Origin: Heterotrichella gracilis
Taxonomy: Eukaryota > Sar > Xanthophyceae > Tribonematales > Xanthonemataceae
Assembly (NCBI GenBank): GCA_032358255.1
Contig: JAULBX010026108.1
Location: forward strand, 1-52,111
Length of the DNA: 52,111 nt
Direction: 5' to 3'
Shown here piece after piece: positions 30,512-41,879 of this stretch (position 1 is the first letter of the stretch; each line of letters begins with the position of its first letter). Below the pieces are notes generated by a model. That model saw nothing but the letters and a program-made list of their open reading frames with translations. It was not told the origin of the DNA and searched no databases. Position numbers and translations under genes: made by a program.

Positions 30512-31439
30512 AGGGATAATCATCAGAGGCTGGGTGGGAGGGCAAGATCTTGAGATCGAGGGCGTTGAGAAGATGGACTCAACTTTGGTCGAAGTGGTTG
30601 TTGCAGCTGATTGGCCCAAGGCGCACGCAACACAGTGTGTGATGCTCAAGGGCAAGTATTGGGGTTCTCTGGGTTGTGGTGTACTGTTGCAGGCGTGCAA
30701 GGTATTCAAACCTGCGTTAATACCCTGCACCCATGCGTTAATACCCTGCATCTACTCCTTACAGTTCTTATAAGTAGATACAGGTACAAGAGGAAGAGGA
30801 AGAGGGATTGGTATTCTCTTTCCTAACCCAGTATGTACAGCCTTACCTCCATTCGGTGTAGCCATCAGGTTCATAGACAAGGGTGGGGCCAGGTGGATTG
30901 CAGCGGGGTCATCCATAGCAAGAAGGTAGTTAGTGTTCCTGCCCCAGCAATATAGCGACCACTTGGATGGGTTGGTGGCGTCACAGATTGAGCTTGTAAT
31001 GAGGCCACAGGTGGTATCGGGCGCCATGGAGATGTCCACCCAGGCCTCCTCACCTGCGCAACCAAGGGCCATTGATTAGGTCTACGTTTTGTGCAACACA
31101 CAAGGGAGCGTGTTGGAAAGGTATGAGCATCAGGAACAAGCGTGAGTATTGATGGGAAAAACTAATGACGTTGTCAGAATGCTTGTGAATAATGGAGGTA
31201 AAGACACCTGGGCAACACTGGTGACCTATTTGCCTGGATCATTTTTTAAAAGGCATGGAAAATTTTCTCACCATCGGGCAGTGGCAACAGTGTAGGCTTT
31301 AGTGCAGAGTGGCCATCCGGGACATTGGGACCCAGGTGGCCACGGCTTAACCCCCAGGTGTATGCAAGAGTAGCCATACTGGTAGTTGTGGTCGCCAGTG
31401 CGCAGGCGCTGGACCCATCAGCTGACACCTAAGGAACAG

Positions 31440-32110
31440 ATGCACAAACGATTTAGCACAAAATTGGCAACCAGTCTGGATCTTGATACCTTTTAGGAAA
31501 GTAGTGACTATAGTGACGCAAGTGGTCACACACGTTTGACTTGGTGACACCACGACAAGACAAATTAGCCATGGTCAACTACAACCATCCGCATGGTTTC
31601 TGCCACATGAACAACGCCTTTTGAAAATCGGACTGAACAACCCAATGCCGGTGAAGAACCTGGCCCACCACATATGCATACCTAGCATTACCATTTCTGA
31701 TTAGTTCAGCTAGTTTATAAGGGGCGCACGGGGCGCACTGCACACAAGGTCACCAACAATTTCCACACTTGCTTACATACAAACTCACCCTCAGAGGTCA
31801 GGACCCCTTAAACTTCATCTTAATAAAAATGGAATAGGTCAAGGCCATGAACGGCGCGGGACCAAATACATTTTTTGAATATAACCCAGGACCGGTTTGA
31901 TGGTTTATCTTTGGGGGTTAGGCACATAGGCGGGTGATCCTCGCACCCTCACAAAGTGTGCAAACAGCCAGGCCTAGGTAGTGGCTTACCTGGCAAGGGA
32001 TGGAGAGGGCACAGTTACCAAGCCCAATGTCGGGACTTGGATATACAAAATTAGGGTTCTAGGGTTCTGACTACGGTTATAGGGTTCTCAGGCCAAGGTT
32101 GTGGGCGTTG
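31440..32110. other. RCC1-like gene intron; possible small exon at the right of 31990
   Basis: On the - strand, before a TGCCAG|GTAAGC donor at about 31990, the sequence reads DIGLGNCALSIPCQ. This could be a blade fragment, but no acceptor is clear. Otherwise nothing is seen. Confidence 0.3.
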
Positions 32111-32289
32111 AGGGTTACCTTGGTCCATCCGACCACGCCAGCGGGGACAATTGTGGGGACAGGGTTGTAAGAACCGGCAGAGTTGCCAGTGCCCAGTAAC
32201 CCACCAGCTCCCCAGCATTGCAGGGTGGTGTCGCAGATGCCGCATGCAAAAAAGTTCCCTTGGGCAATGTCGGTCCATCCTGCAGGCCG

Positions 32290-32985
32290 AAGCTTAGTAA
32301 GCCCAAGTGCAGTCTTCTGGCTACCGCAAGAGTGTTGAACAATAACTGTTCTTAAAAAAGTGCAACCTACAGAGGTCCACAGTCAAATATTTATATACCA
32401 TGACCATGAACCCCCAGTGGGAAGCAAGGCCTTCCTAGGAGACAGGGCAAAGGGAAATTGGGTTCTCCAAAGGACACTGCACTGTCGAGTTATTAGTGCA
32501 TGGGACACACGCTGATGTCCTGGCATCCCCTATCCCCAACATGAGATGGGATGTGTTGCCAGCCCTGTTTGAGCCACTGTCTTCAACAACCGTCATGATG
32601 CGCCTGACACTGCCGGGTCCTAAACCCAAAACCGTGAACCCTGAACCCTCATGATGAAACTGGCCCAGCTGGGTTTGGAGTTGAAAGCATGTGAGATATC
32701 ACAAACGCTCCAAGGCCATTGTGGCACTGTATGCAAAAATGTAACAGGGTGCACCCAGCCCCTTGACCTCAGCCCACCTATGACTGTCACAAGGTTGGCA
32801 GGAACAAGCCAGGCACTCGGAAGGTTGGGTCCACCAAAGGACATGCACTGTGCAGTCTGCTGTCCAAGAATCACTGGTGCAGGACACACGCTGATGTTCA
32901 GCGCTCTGCCACACTGGGAATCTTGCTAGCGGGCACGCAGTGATGAAAACTGACTGACACCAGACACCCAGCAATGCCAAAGCGC
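32290..32985. other. two diverged copies of an unassigned block
   Basis: The - strand sequence near 32900-32800 (ISVCPAPVILGQQTAQCMSF, then GGPNLPSAW) recurs in degraded form near 32515-32420. It could be an exon and its echo belonging to the - strand gene at 33.0-33.7 kb. No function is suggested. Confidence 0.35.
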
Positions 32986-32991
32986 TCTCAC

Positions 32992-33718
32992 CTGACGAGC
33001 GCCAGAAGTTTGGCAGGAACATGACCAGGGGCAGCACCTGGCGCAGCCCAAAGTGCTCCAAGGCATTCACCCTTCCCACCACGGCGGCCTCCTGGAAGTC
33101 CACACTCCCAGAGGGCATTAGCAAGCTAAAGTAGTCTCCCAGGGACATGACCTTGTGCTTGTTGAGCTCGGGCATCTGGCAAACGCGTGGGCCGAGCTCC
33201 ACCCATTGCAGCAGCTCAACCGAACAGAGGGGGTAAACGTTTGGTACCAAGCGTTTAGGGTTTAGGGCTAAGGTTATTCTAGGCTCCTGGCACACGTGTG
33301 AGTCTAGCTCAGCCATTGCAGCAACTCACCTGACCAAAGAGGGTGAAAGGCATGTCCAGGCCTGTTACTATCCACACCCAGTAGGTGCCTTGCAAGGAGG
33401 CCAAGTTGCTTTGATGAACGAAGAAGCTATTTAAACATTTTGGGGAAGAGTTCTTTCCAGATCTCTATCTCGTAAAGTCTAGTGAGAGGACGAGCAATAA
33501 CTAGCGTATACTCTCTTATTGGGTGGTGTGTTGCTTCCCAACGTCGTGGGCACAGTGTTTCTGACCTCGAGTGCGTTTCTTACGTTTTGGGCGCACCTTG
33601 TTGAATTTCCCACTGCTGGCTGCATCAGGGTTGCGGAGAACCGTGACCTTGCGCTGGGTTGCACGCCGCACTTGCAGCTTCCACCACAGGTGGATGGTCG
33701 GGACGGCCAGCAGTATGG
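32992..33718 (-). pseudogene. unknown gene, left inverted copy (two exons)
   Basis: Exon 33718-33597 reads ILLAVPTIHLWWKLQVRRAT and VTVLRNPDAASSGKFNK. Exon 33220-32992 reads ELLQWVELGPRVCQMPELNK, then HKVMSLGDYFSLLMPSGSVD and LRQVLPLVMFLPNFWRSSG with a GTGAGAG donor. Both are open, and both match a + strand pair at 43063-43869 in opposite orientation. The second exon lacks a canonical acceptor here (TTCG where the other copy has TCAG). A 5' echo lies near 33290-33335, with a stop. The first exon has a hydrophobic start that could span a membrane. I do not recognise the family. Confidence 0.5.
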
Positions 33719-33986
33719 CTGTTCATATCAGGTGAGGCATATATGTGAGGACCCACGCCAACACATGCTGCAGGTGTGCCATGGTTTAGAGCACCTTAGA
33801 GTTGCTCAACTGCTGCGACGCTCAGAAAGTTTTACCAGCCAATAGACAACCTCCAAACCCAATTTCGAGTCGTGATGTCACTGCTTGAGTGTTCGGGCGC
33901 AACGTGAACTAAATGTGGAGTTTTCACTGACGCATGCATGCATGCATGCATTCAGTTAATACCACGCCTAATCGTGTGGCCACCGA

Positions 33987-33994
33987 GTATAGAC
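33987..33994. repeat. left target-site duplication of the P-type element
   Basis: GTATAGAC directly precedes the left terminus. The right flank has ATATAGAC, one mismatch in eight. An 8-bp duplication is the norm for the P superfamily. Confidence 0.7.
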
Positions 33995-33999
33995 AGGGG

Positions 34000-34797
34000 A
34001 ACTAGAATAGGAAGGGGGGCGCAACTCCCGGGTCTCCCCGCACCGAGCCCTGCACTGGATCTTGTTATCTGGTGGGTTGGTGACTTGCGAGCTATCCAAA
34101 GCGGTAACCGCGCTTGTTCCTGCCGTGTACATAGCAGAGGTCCTTCGTATAGTTATTCTTCGACGTTCGTTGTGTCCGTGTGACGTGCGGGCGCGAATCT
34201 GCTTGATACTGGCAGCTGCACCGCTACGGGACACTGGGAATGGTTTCAGTTTTCACCTCTGTGGGGTTATTTTACTCTGTTTTACACTCACTAGAGGGCG
34301 TATACACGTACGAAAGGTAACATATGTGCCAAAGTTGTGTTCTTGAGCACTCTAGCGCCCTAATTGTACTATACAGGCGTGTTGGTGCGATGTGTCAGAC
34401 TGCATGCTTGTGACACCACCAAGTGGTGCTACCTGGGCACTACGCGCAATCAACTGTTCTATCGGTGTTATGCGCATATATTACAGTGCTGACAGCCATA
34501 TGCAGGTGCGTTTGTGAAACCCAATGAGCTCTGGACCAGGCAGTGTCCCACATCGATTGTTGAGGAGGTCAGCAAGGCAGTGGCAGCTAACCTTGTTTAT
34601 CAGAGGTTTTAACAGCAAGTCCTATACTTTTGGCAGCTCCTGAGCCAGCCTGATCACTGCGCAATGAAGGGTAAAGTTGAGGCTCTAGGGCAGGCATTCA
34701 TAGCAGAGTTCAAACAGCATGCCAGTAGCGTTACAAACGCACGGTTGAACCTGGGCTGCCTGGACTACTGGGTGGCTTTGGAAGGGTGACTGTACAG
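34000..34797. other. left subterminal region of the P-type element
   Basis: No exon is firmly supported, although the + strand gene may start here. A possible upstream coding stretch around 34500-34780 has no consistent phase. Confidence 0.3.
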
Positions 34798-35846
34798 TAG
34801 GTGGTCTGGTGTACAAAGGGTTCAGGGACGTTGAAGAAGACCCTGCCGCCCAGCCTTTGCTCCACGCCTTGAAGGACAAACTGGGGGCGCATTTGGAATG
34901 GCGTTCAATATTCCAGACAGACAAGAAGCGGATCCTGCACCCGTTACAGGTACCTGCACTGATTTTCCCTTACTGCTCCTAACATGGTCCCTGTCACTTT
35001 GCACGTATTCACCCGCTGCCTTCTGCACAGGAACTGTGTGACACTGCAGCCCACAAGGTCCTGAACACCCAGCTTGAGAAGTTGGCACAGTCTCTCTTAA
35101 CTCCTGAGCAGCAGCCAGTGGAGCCAACGATCAGCGCAGCAGAGGAACAGAAACTGTACTACATCACTGGCTGGATAGTATCTGAAGTTATTGCACAAGA
35201 ATGTGGCAACCGATCCAAGCGCAAGCGGTACCAGCTGCTGATTGATGCTATGGACCAGGCGCAGTGGAAGCGGGGAACAGACTCCCCAAGTTGCCTGGGG
35301 AATGCTGCAGTCTGGCAGCAGGTATGCAAACCATCAGTGCTGTGCTGTTTTCTAGCAAGGGGGGCGGAGCCTGTGTAGCGGTTTCCATATTGTGTAGTTA
35401 CTTTCATTATGTTTCATGCAGATGGTGGATCGGGGAGGGTTGAAGTATGCCAAGCTGCCTCTGCTGGCCTTTATCAAAGGGCTGGAGCTGCACTTTCAGA
35501 AGCGCATGCCAGTGAGGACCATGATATGCTGTATGCAAGTCTTCTGCAGGCTTATCAAGAGATGGGGTATGTGCAAGCATTCATCGATGATGAACTTGAT
35601 GTGGTGGTGCCTCAAATGTACCACCGTGTGGTCAGATTCCTGCGCATGCGTGCCCGGCAGTTTTTGCGGTACATGGAGAACCATTTTTCTGGCTATTTTG
35701 AGCAGCATGCTGAAAAGCTGCACACAGCCATCATGTGCTGCAGTGCCGTTTCAGACAAGACTTACTTTAGCAGTGTGGTGGCAATTGCCGAGCTCAAGAA
35801 ATACAATGCTGGTCAAGCTTACAGGGCTTTGAGTGCTGCAGCTTTG
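34798..35846 (+). CDS. P-type element gene with DRGGL helical domain (partial)
   Basis: Four exons agree in phase: 34798-34949, 35031-35321, 35422-35511 and 35550-35846. Segments are GGLVYKGFRDVEED and HLEWRSIFQTDKKRIL, then EEQKLYYITGWIVSEVI, VDRGGLKYAKLPLLAFIKGL and a helical part MYHRVVRFLRMRARQFLRYM. The pair (Y)IxGWIV plus VDRGGL is typical of the C-terminal helical region found after the catalytic domain in P-like and related transposases. Here it is encoded on the strand opposite to the catalytic domain. The third intron (35512-35549) is only 38 nt but has GTGAGG and TTCTGCAG ends. The gene may extend further in both directions. Confidence 0.55.
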
Positions 35847-35929
35847 GTTAGCAAGAAGCATTTTTTTTTGAAATTAAGGGTCATAAGGCAGGGTACTCCG
35901 TTGCGCAGTTCAGGGTCTTAATAGCGTCA

Positions 35930-36650
35930 GGTTGCACCATTCAGCTTCCAGGACCTGCAACTGCCACACCCATAGGTATGAGCAAACCTGCGCTAGCTAA
36001 ATTATTTCTGGAAGCTTAAAGTTTGGAGCGAAATGATTTGAAGGGGATTGGTGAAATGTATCATTGGGAAGTCACCAAGGAAAGATTGTAATGATATTAC
36101 CAGGATTCACTGACGGCAGCGCCACACCCACATGTCGCCTTATTTACAATCGCAATGGCATTGTCGTATACGGTAATTCACAGTGCTAAGGGGACCTCTT
36201 GGTCACGAATTTGCCCTCGGCATCCCTATCAAAGTCGCCTGCTGCAGCAGGTGTTGCCTTGCGCTTCATAGACTTATTCAAAGGACCAAACGCTGACGAC
36301 AACGTTCCTCAATTTCTGCAGGAGAGGCAAACAGTCGGCGTTATTATTTTCACAGATGCACCAGGCTGTGTACTGCCAGCGCCGCCGCGCTATCAGCACA
36401 GAACCAGCTATGTGCAGCATGTGCGCATGCGGCCAGCACAGCACCAGCCAGCTGTGTGCGGCACGTGCGCATGCGGCCAGCACAACGGCCCCAGCACAAT
36501 ACATGCACATTGCGCACATGCACCGCAGACCTGTGGCTATGCCATATTTAACAGGTGCCTTTCCATGCTTAGCCATCATGTGCATCTATATGCGTGCCTC
36601 CGGTAAAATGCAACCAACAAGTACAGAGCTGACCAGATTCTCATGGAAAT
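35930..36650. other. junction between the two convergent element genes
   Basis: Short repeats are present (CAGCACAGAACCAGC-like, and TGCGCATGCGGCCAGCACA twice at about 36422-36482). No further exon of either gene is certain. Confidence 0.35.
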
Positions 36651-36656
36651 GCTTAC

Positions 36657-37827
36657 CTTGACCAAATGCGGTGGATCGGCCATCACAAAGATCACGAGGA
36701 TCTGGTCATGGTCACAGCGCACAAAGACGTATGGGTGATCCTTGAATGGGCTGAAATCATTGGCTGGTGAGCGAGGCTTCCCCAATGTGTTGTACAGCAT
36801 CTGCTTCAGGAACATGCGGTTTTCTGAAGCACCATCAGTGATTAACATGACCACCCGCAGATCAACTGTGAACAATGCTTTCACCACGTCCTTAAAATTT
36901 GAGTAAATGCGAGCTGAGCTGCCGGTTGAACAGGCGACATAGGCCACTGGGTAAGACCAGTTCTGGGTTGTGGATTTGACAAAAAATTGCAGCACTTTGT
37001 TTGCCAGGGGCGCCGTGGAGTTGGCAGCTGCATCATACTGATCTGACAGCCCGACGAGGCCATAGGTGCCCTCATCCCAAACCAGCCCAGCTTGCACATG
37101 CATCTCATCCATCAAGAGCATGCACTCCCTCCCATACCCTGACAGATTGGCTGCCATTTCTGCCGCCTGTAGAATGTTTTCAGCACATATACCTTGCCCA
37201 TGGTGCACGCGATTGGAGTACATCTGAAGGAGACGGCCAGATGGTAGCTTGATGAATCCCGCCTCTCGCAATGCATCGTAGGCTTTCTCGCTCTTCAGGT
37301 ACACTCTCAGGCACCATTGCAGAATTGCAGGATGCCATCGCACGCCCTGATTGGACTTGATGGCACTCATTTGGTTGTCCCAAGATATGGCAGCCATGGC
37401 AATCTGTTGCATACATCAGATTGTCACTGAAAATTGCAATTGCGCTGCTATACAATCCCAACCTTGAGACAGCCGATAACAAATTGATATGAGCAATGCC
37501 AAGGGCTGGTGCAAGGCAGACATAGATGGATGCCAAATTGAGACACCAAGTTCATGTCATGCATCATGTATGCACCCAAGGCACCTGTAGGTTCACACAC
37601 ATGCAGAATTGCTAGCCCTGCGTTGTGGTACAGCATTGGCAAGGTGCGGTGCAATCACTTACAAATTGATCAGGGTCTTTCGTTGAAGGGCGCTTGCCAG
37701 ATTTCACCGCATCCTCTAGCATGGACTTGAAGTAATCATGATCACTCTTTGCCAGCTCAACTGCCTGTGCCTTCAGCTTGTCTACCTTGGCCTTGAGCTC
37801 CTTAATGGTGCGCTGATTGGTAGATTT
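36657..37827 (-). CDS. P-element-type transposase, catalytic part
   Basis: Two exons agree in phase: 37827-37663 and 37403-36657. The first encodes a charged coiled coil (TIKELKAKVDKLKAQAVELA). The second begins IAMAAISWDNQMSAIKSNQG, followed by VRWHPAILQWCLRVYLKS, AYDALREAGFIKLPSGR, LLMDEMHVQAGLVWDEGTYG, LVGLSD, MLITDGASENRMF and ADPPHLVK. Coiled coil, then RWHP, LPS, a DExxI-like Asp, TDGAxxNR and DxPHLxK is the order of the P-element (THAP9-like) transposase RNase-H fold, with candidate acidic residues in DEM and TDG. A GTAAGC donor follows VK. The exons continuing past HLVK on this strand were not found. An N-terminal zinc-binding THAP domain is also not visible. Confidence 0.8.
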
Positions 37828-38164
37828 CTATTGCTGAGCAGCTGCTGTGACATATTCAACTTGTGCTTAGCCACGTCCTCTCCCTGCCTGCAGAAGAGCA
37901 TACAAATTTTTCTTAGTGTGACCCACTGACACCCCATGCGCCAACCCGTAATTGAAGCAGCCTATGCCACAATGTTTTTGATACCCAACACCGCATGGCA
38001 TTGACGAAGCGCCAAGTATGCATCAGGCTGCATGTGCTGTGCATGTGCATGTACTGTGCATGCTGCGTATGCAGTTGTGCATGCTGCTTGTGCATGTGCG
38101 GTCGGTATGCACCATGCTGCATGTGCGCAACTGTTGCAATACAAAGCATAGTGAGCCAGCACAC

Positions 38165-39402
38165 CTGCTCATTTGAGCCTTGGAGCCAGCTTTCCGTTTC
38201 TTCTCCCGTGCTTGCTCTTATCCCAGCCAGCTGCTACCCTCAACCACTGCCTGAGTGCATCGCAGGAAGGGCACCGCGCCGGGTAGGCGGCTGCCGGACG
38301 CTGGGCAGTTGTTGCTGACAGGTTTGCTGGCTGTGGCAGCAGTCGCGTGCATGCTTCACTGCGCACTGTCCATTAACAATGGCGCCTGAGGCAGATGTGG
38401 AGGTGAAAGTCTCCACCAGCCCGATTCGTCTGCACACAACAAACATAGCACTCAGTACAGCTAATATAAGGCCAGGGCAGCGCACAATAAAATGCACTTG
38501 AGAACAACAGGCAGCAAGATACAATTGTTGCACATACTCACATACGCTGTTCACCGGCAACACTTTTTCCAAAGAGTGCTCCACCTCGCTCAGTCATTAA
38601 AGCCTGCCATTTCTCCTTCTCGGGGTTTCCCCCGCACAAGTGCAAAGATGGTGCAGCTGCAAGTAATAATTCCATGTCGGCATCTGAATGGATGGCTGCT
38701 GGGAGAGCAATGTGTGGAGCTGCTCTGGGGAGATGACCTTGTCCAAAACAATCACTTGCCATGCAAAGTCACTTTGCCCATGAATTTGCACCCCCACACT
38801 CCCCTTCGCACTTGGATTTTCTCTCAGCTGTGTATTCTGATTGCACTGTTCCACCATTGCAACCCGTAAGGCTGAACTACCTGCCCAAGCGAGCTCGTCA
38901 ATGCTGTCCACGCCCCAGCAATGCGGCTGCCACTGGCATCAGGCTGCGCGCCAAGTTGAGCCTCTAGCTGTGAGTGGTTGAGATGTTCCAGATCATCACG
39001 CTGCTGACTGCGATCTATTGCATAAGACCCAGGATCAGCAGTAGGAAGTACGCCATAGAAGGTGGAGACTGTGGGGGTGACGCAGAACAGCCCTGGGCCA
39101 CTGTACTGGGTTTTGCATCCCTGCACATCTTCAGTGTACTCCGGGACAGCTGCCAGCTGCTGTTGAAAGGCTTTGACTGCTGCAGCTGGTTCAATAGCTG
39201 AAACCACAAGATTACGGTCTGCGCTGCCGCGAGACAACCCAGCGCGGATGGTATACAGTGGGCCCTGAACCCCCTCGGTGGTGCCAAGCATGACGTCAAC
39301 CCCAAACAGGTTGGAGGGTGCCCTGAAACCCGCAGCTTGGACAGTCTGCCACCCACTTGCTGGGCTTAAGCTTGTAAACAAGCCGCATGCAAGCACGCCC
39401 AA
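38165..39402 (-). CDS. probable N-terminal exons of the P-type transposase
   Basis: Open stretches on the - strand include 39402-38875 (MGVLACGLFTSLSPASGWQT, then DVMLGTTEGVQGPLYT), about 38790-38690 (WQVIVLDKVISPEQLHTLLS), about 38620-38560 (EKEKWQALMTERGGALFGKS) and about 38420-38165 (RCPSCDALRQWLRVA). They lie upstream of the catalytic exons in the right orientation and within the inverted repeats. A CxxC is present but no full zinc-finger pattern is clear. Borders are approximate. Confidence 0.4.
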
Positions 39403-39918
39403 AGCACTGGAACAGCCGGTCTGATAAAATCAGGACAAAGCAGTAGTAACACCACTAGGCACGTCAAATGCTGTGTGCGCCCGCCGAAAAGGCTTAGGGT
39501 GAACCAGTTGCAGCTGAACATACTCGCATGCATGCCCATGCCCACTCAACCCTCAAAAACGTACAACCAGCGGCAAACTTGCGCAAGTCGGGCACCAAAA
39601 GTCCGAAATATACCTGTATGGTACCAAACAACCAGCGAACTGTGTCACACACACTCCAGACGTGTCAGAAGTGCCCCAAACAGCGTACAGGAAGGTTTCA
39701 TTTTCGGTGTGGGGTATAAACCGACGATGATCGTGCGCCCGTCACCAGCAACCCGACGGAACACATCCATATGCTTTGCGTTACTGCTCAAGCCTGTGCT
39801 GTAAACGTCTAAATAGCGAGTGCAATGCGTCGTTTTTTCCTTTACCATAATCCAGGCGAACCGTCCCTCGCCCAGCTGCGCGGGAGTCAGCGGACCCCGT
39901 CCTATTCTAGTCCCCCTG

Positions 39919-39926
39919 ATATAGAC
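39919..39926. repeat. right target-site duplication of the P-type element
   Basis: ATATAGAC directly follows the right terminus (CTAGTCCCCCTG). It pairs with GTATAGAC on the left. Confidence 0.7.
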
Positions 39927-40660
39927 ACAGGTTGACCGACATTGGCCTGCTCCAGCCTCCTAGATATTGCTGCCGGAGCCAGATATGAGTCATTCTTGAG
40001 TAACCTCACTGCCTCAGGGAATGACTCAGCCCTTCAAAGGGCACATCAGCCTTACTATGTCCGAATCAGCCTGCCTTGATACCAATGAAGGCCATGACTG
40101 CAAGGGCAGTCACAGCTTATTTTGTATGCACCCAAAAATATACCGACAAGCTCAGCACCGGTGCTTCCTTGTCTACTCATTTTCTGCTGCTGGCAACGCC
40201 TGGTCTGTTTTGAAAACCTACAGTTTAGTGGATGGCACAGTGCGGCAGCTGCTACACACAAACTCGCTTGTCAATCTCCTTGCCACTTGATGTCACTGTA
40301 TGCTGGGGGATATTGGGACGAATGCCAGTGAATGCCAGGCACTTGATCACTACACTGACTGCTTCTGTGCTACAGTTTGAGCGCTTGCCAGTTGTGTCCG
40401 GCTTTGTAGCTATTCACAACAAGTTCACTATCAGTGCTATGTTAGCCCCTTCGTATGGTGCTGTGCACTGCGGCTGTGCAAGCTGCTGTCCAGTGTATAG
40501 TAGGAGGTGTTTTCGACTGCTTTGCCTAACGTTGACAGTTACCTTTGCTTGACCAGCATAACTCTTTGGACTTGAGGACGGTCAGCTGTGGGATGTGCTG
40601 TGCTGTGCCGTGCTGTGGGTTGTGCTGTGCTGTGAGGATGGTCAGCTGTGGGATGAGCTA
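39927..40660. other. no gene recognised
   Basis: No supported exon. A short tandem built on TGTGCTGTGC and GGTCAGCTGTGGGATG is duplicated at about 40578-40654. Confidence 0.35.
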
Positions 40661-40663
40661 TAC

Positions 40664-41821
40664 TTAGGGCTCAGGGGCTCCCACGAAGAGGGCAAAACTG
40701 AATCGTCGGGCTTCAATCAGGCTTCCTTGGGCAAAGTCCGTGTTGTACCAGGTAGCCAGTGTGTCAAGCTGTGCATGGGTCAGGTCGGCCAACTCCTTCC
40801 TGGTTGAAGGGAATGGGCCGCCCTGGTGGAGAAACTACAAACAAGGAAATGGTTTTAGCCACAAGTACGAGGAGCAACCATATTTTTTTCCTCAAGAAAA
40901 GAGCTCAAGCTCATATTTGAAGGCTCATACCTGTGGCGCTGTGCCAACAGGGTTGGGTCCACCGCTCTTCTCCACTTGGGTTGGCTGCAAGCTGTCACTT
41001 GCTCTTGAGTTAAGCTGGCGTATGCTGCAGTTGTATCCCACAGCTGATATCCTGTCCGACAGCGACTCGCCCAAGGCCGCGATAGCGTCAAGGACTTGGT
41101 TGTTTTGTTGCTGGCCTATGATGTGCCCTGCAAACGAACGCAGCATCAACAGGTTGCACACTTTGAGCCAGCAGTACTGCAAGATCTGAGCCCAAGATCT
41201 GAACTCAGAATGATATATTGCCCAGCAGTGGAAACGCATAGCTGGAGCTTCTGCTACCCAGGAGGACTACCAAAGACATGAGCTCTACACACGCAAACTC
41301 TCACCTAGAACCCTGTACAGCATATGCATTGTGCACGAGTTTGGCAGGTGGCTGAACCAACGTACCTACAACCTTGGCTTCGTTTACAACTGCCTTGGCA
41401 ATCTTGCTCTTGCTGACATCCCCTCCACATACTGCAAAACAGTTCACGGTGAGACAATAGTGAAATAAGTCTACGGTCCCTGCGAGTAACAACTTGGTTG
41501 ATACCATCAGCTTTCATTCCAGGCTGATACTGTACATTTTGCGAGTTTGAGTTGTTGGCGGTGCATCGCATATCCGGCGACAACGTCATCCTCCACGTCG
41601 TCTTCAGTCTCCACCGCAGGAGTGGCTTCCACCGCAAAGTTGACGTTGAAGGTGGGTGTCGCGTCGACAAGCGGCATGGCTTCCTTTTCTGAACTGCTTG
41701 GCACAAGCTGCTGGCAAAAGCGGACAAAACGTCTCAAGAAGGTTTTCTCAAAGGCACAACATCCATAGCAGGCAAGGCATACCTCAGAGTGCTTCAAATG
41801 ACAGTGATTTGGCTTTACCAA
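40664..41821 (-). CDS. unknown small protein gene
   Basis: Three downstream exons agree in phase: 41431-41366, 41127-40931 and 40822-40664 (stop TAA). They encode GGDVSKSKIAKAVVNEAKVV, GHIIGQQQNNQVLDAIAALG, ESLSDRISAVGYN, and PFPSTRKELADLTHAQLDTL then ATWYNTDFAQGSLIEARRFS. An upstream open stretch (41821 to about 41530) gives MPLVDATPTFNVNFAVEATP and an acidic tail; its junction is unresolved. It looks soluble and helical, with no signal or membrane segment. No domain is recognised. It lies just outside the P-type element. It could be a host gene or part of another, unrecognised element. Confidence 0.5.
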
Positions 41822-41879
41822 GTGCTGAAGTCTCAGACACCTGTGGTGTGACGAATTACCAGCGTTTTGCTCTGGGGAC

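Larger units (their letters stand above)
27434..32279 (-). pseudogene. RCC1-like propeller with Pro-rich linker and Cys-rich C-terminus, frame-broken
   Basis: Exons on the - strand include 32279-32119 (GNFFACGICDTTLQCWGAGG, then LLGTGN), 31428-31272 (VSADGSSACAL, YTWGLSRGHLGPN), 31053-30847 (CGLITSSIC, SLYCWGRN), about 30390-30130 (SIYCWGG) and about 29730-29350. The first three agree in phase. These repeats are RCC1/CRINKLY4-type propeller blades. An exon ending near 28137 encodes a long PPSPPPP linker that joins in phase to a Cys-rich domain (TCPLACFTCTNPITVVSSTC, VCCKYE) at about 27910. Such SP/PP-linked modules suit a green-algal cell-surface or matrix glycoprotein. Breaks: a one-base shift near 29665, TAA inside a blade at 29427-29429 (WGDNT*GALG), and a shift near 27670. 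They may be true decay or assembly errors. The 5' end was not located. Confidence 0.6.
33995..39918. mobile_element. P-superfamily DNA transposon, about 5.9 kb
   Basis: The left end starts AGGGGAACTAGAATAGGAAG. The right end, read in inverse, starts CAGGGGGACTAGAATAGGAC. Pairing continues imperfectly for about 40 bp to an ACTCCCG block in both. Inside are a - strand gene with the P-type RNase-H-like domain (37827-36657 and probably upstream to 39402) and a + strand gene with a DRGGL-type helical domain (34798-35846). Their 3' ends converge near 36.2-36.6 kb. Ends and duplication are recognisable but not identical, so the insertion is probably not very recent. Confidence 0.75.
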
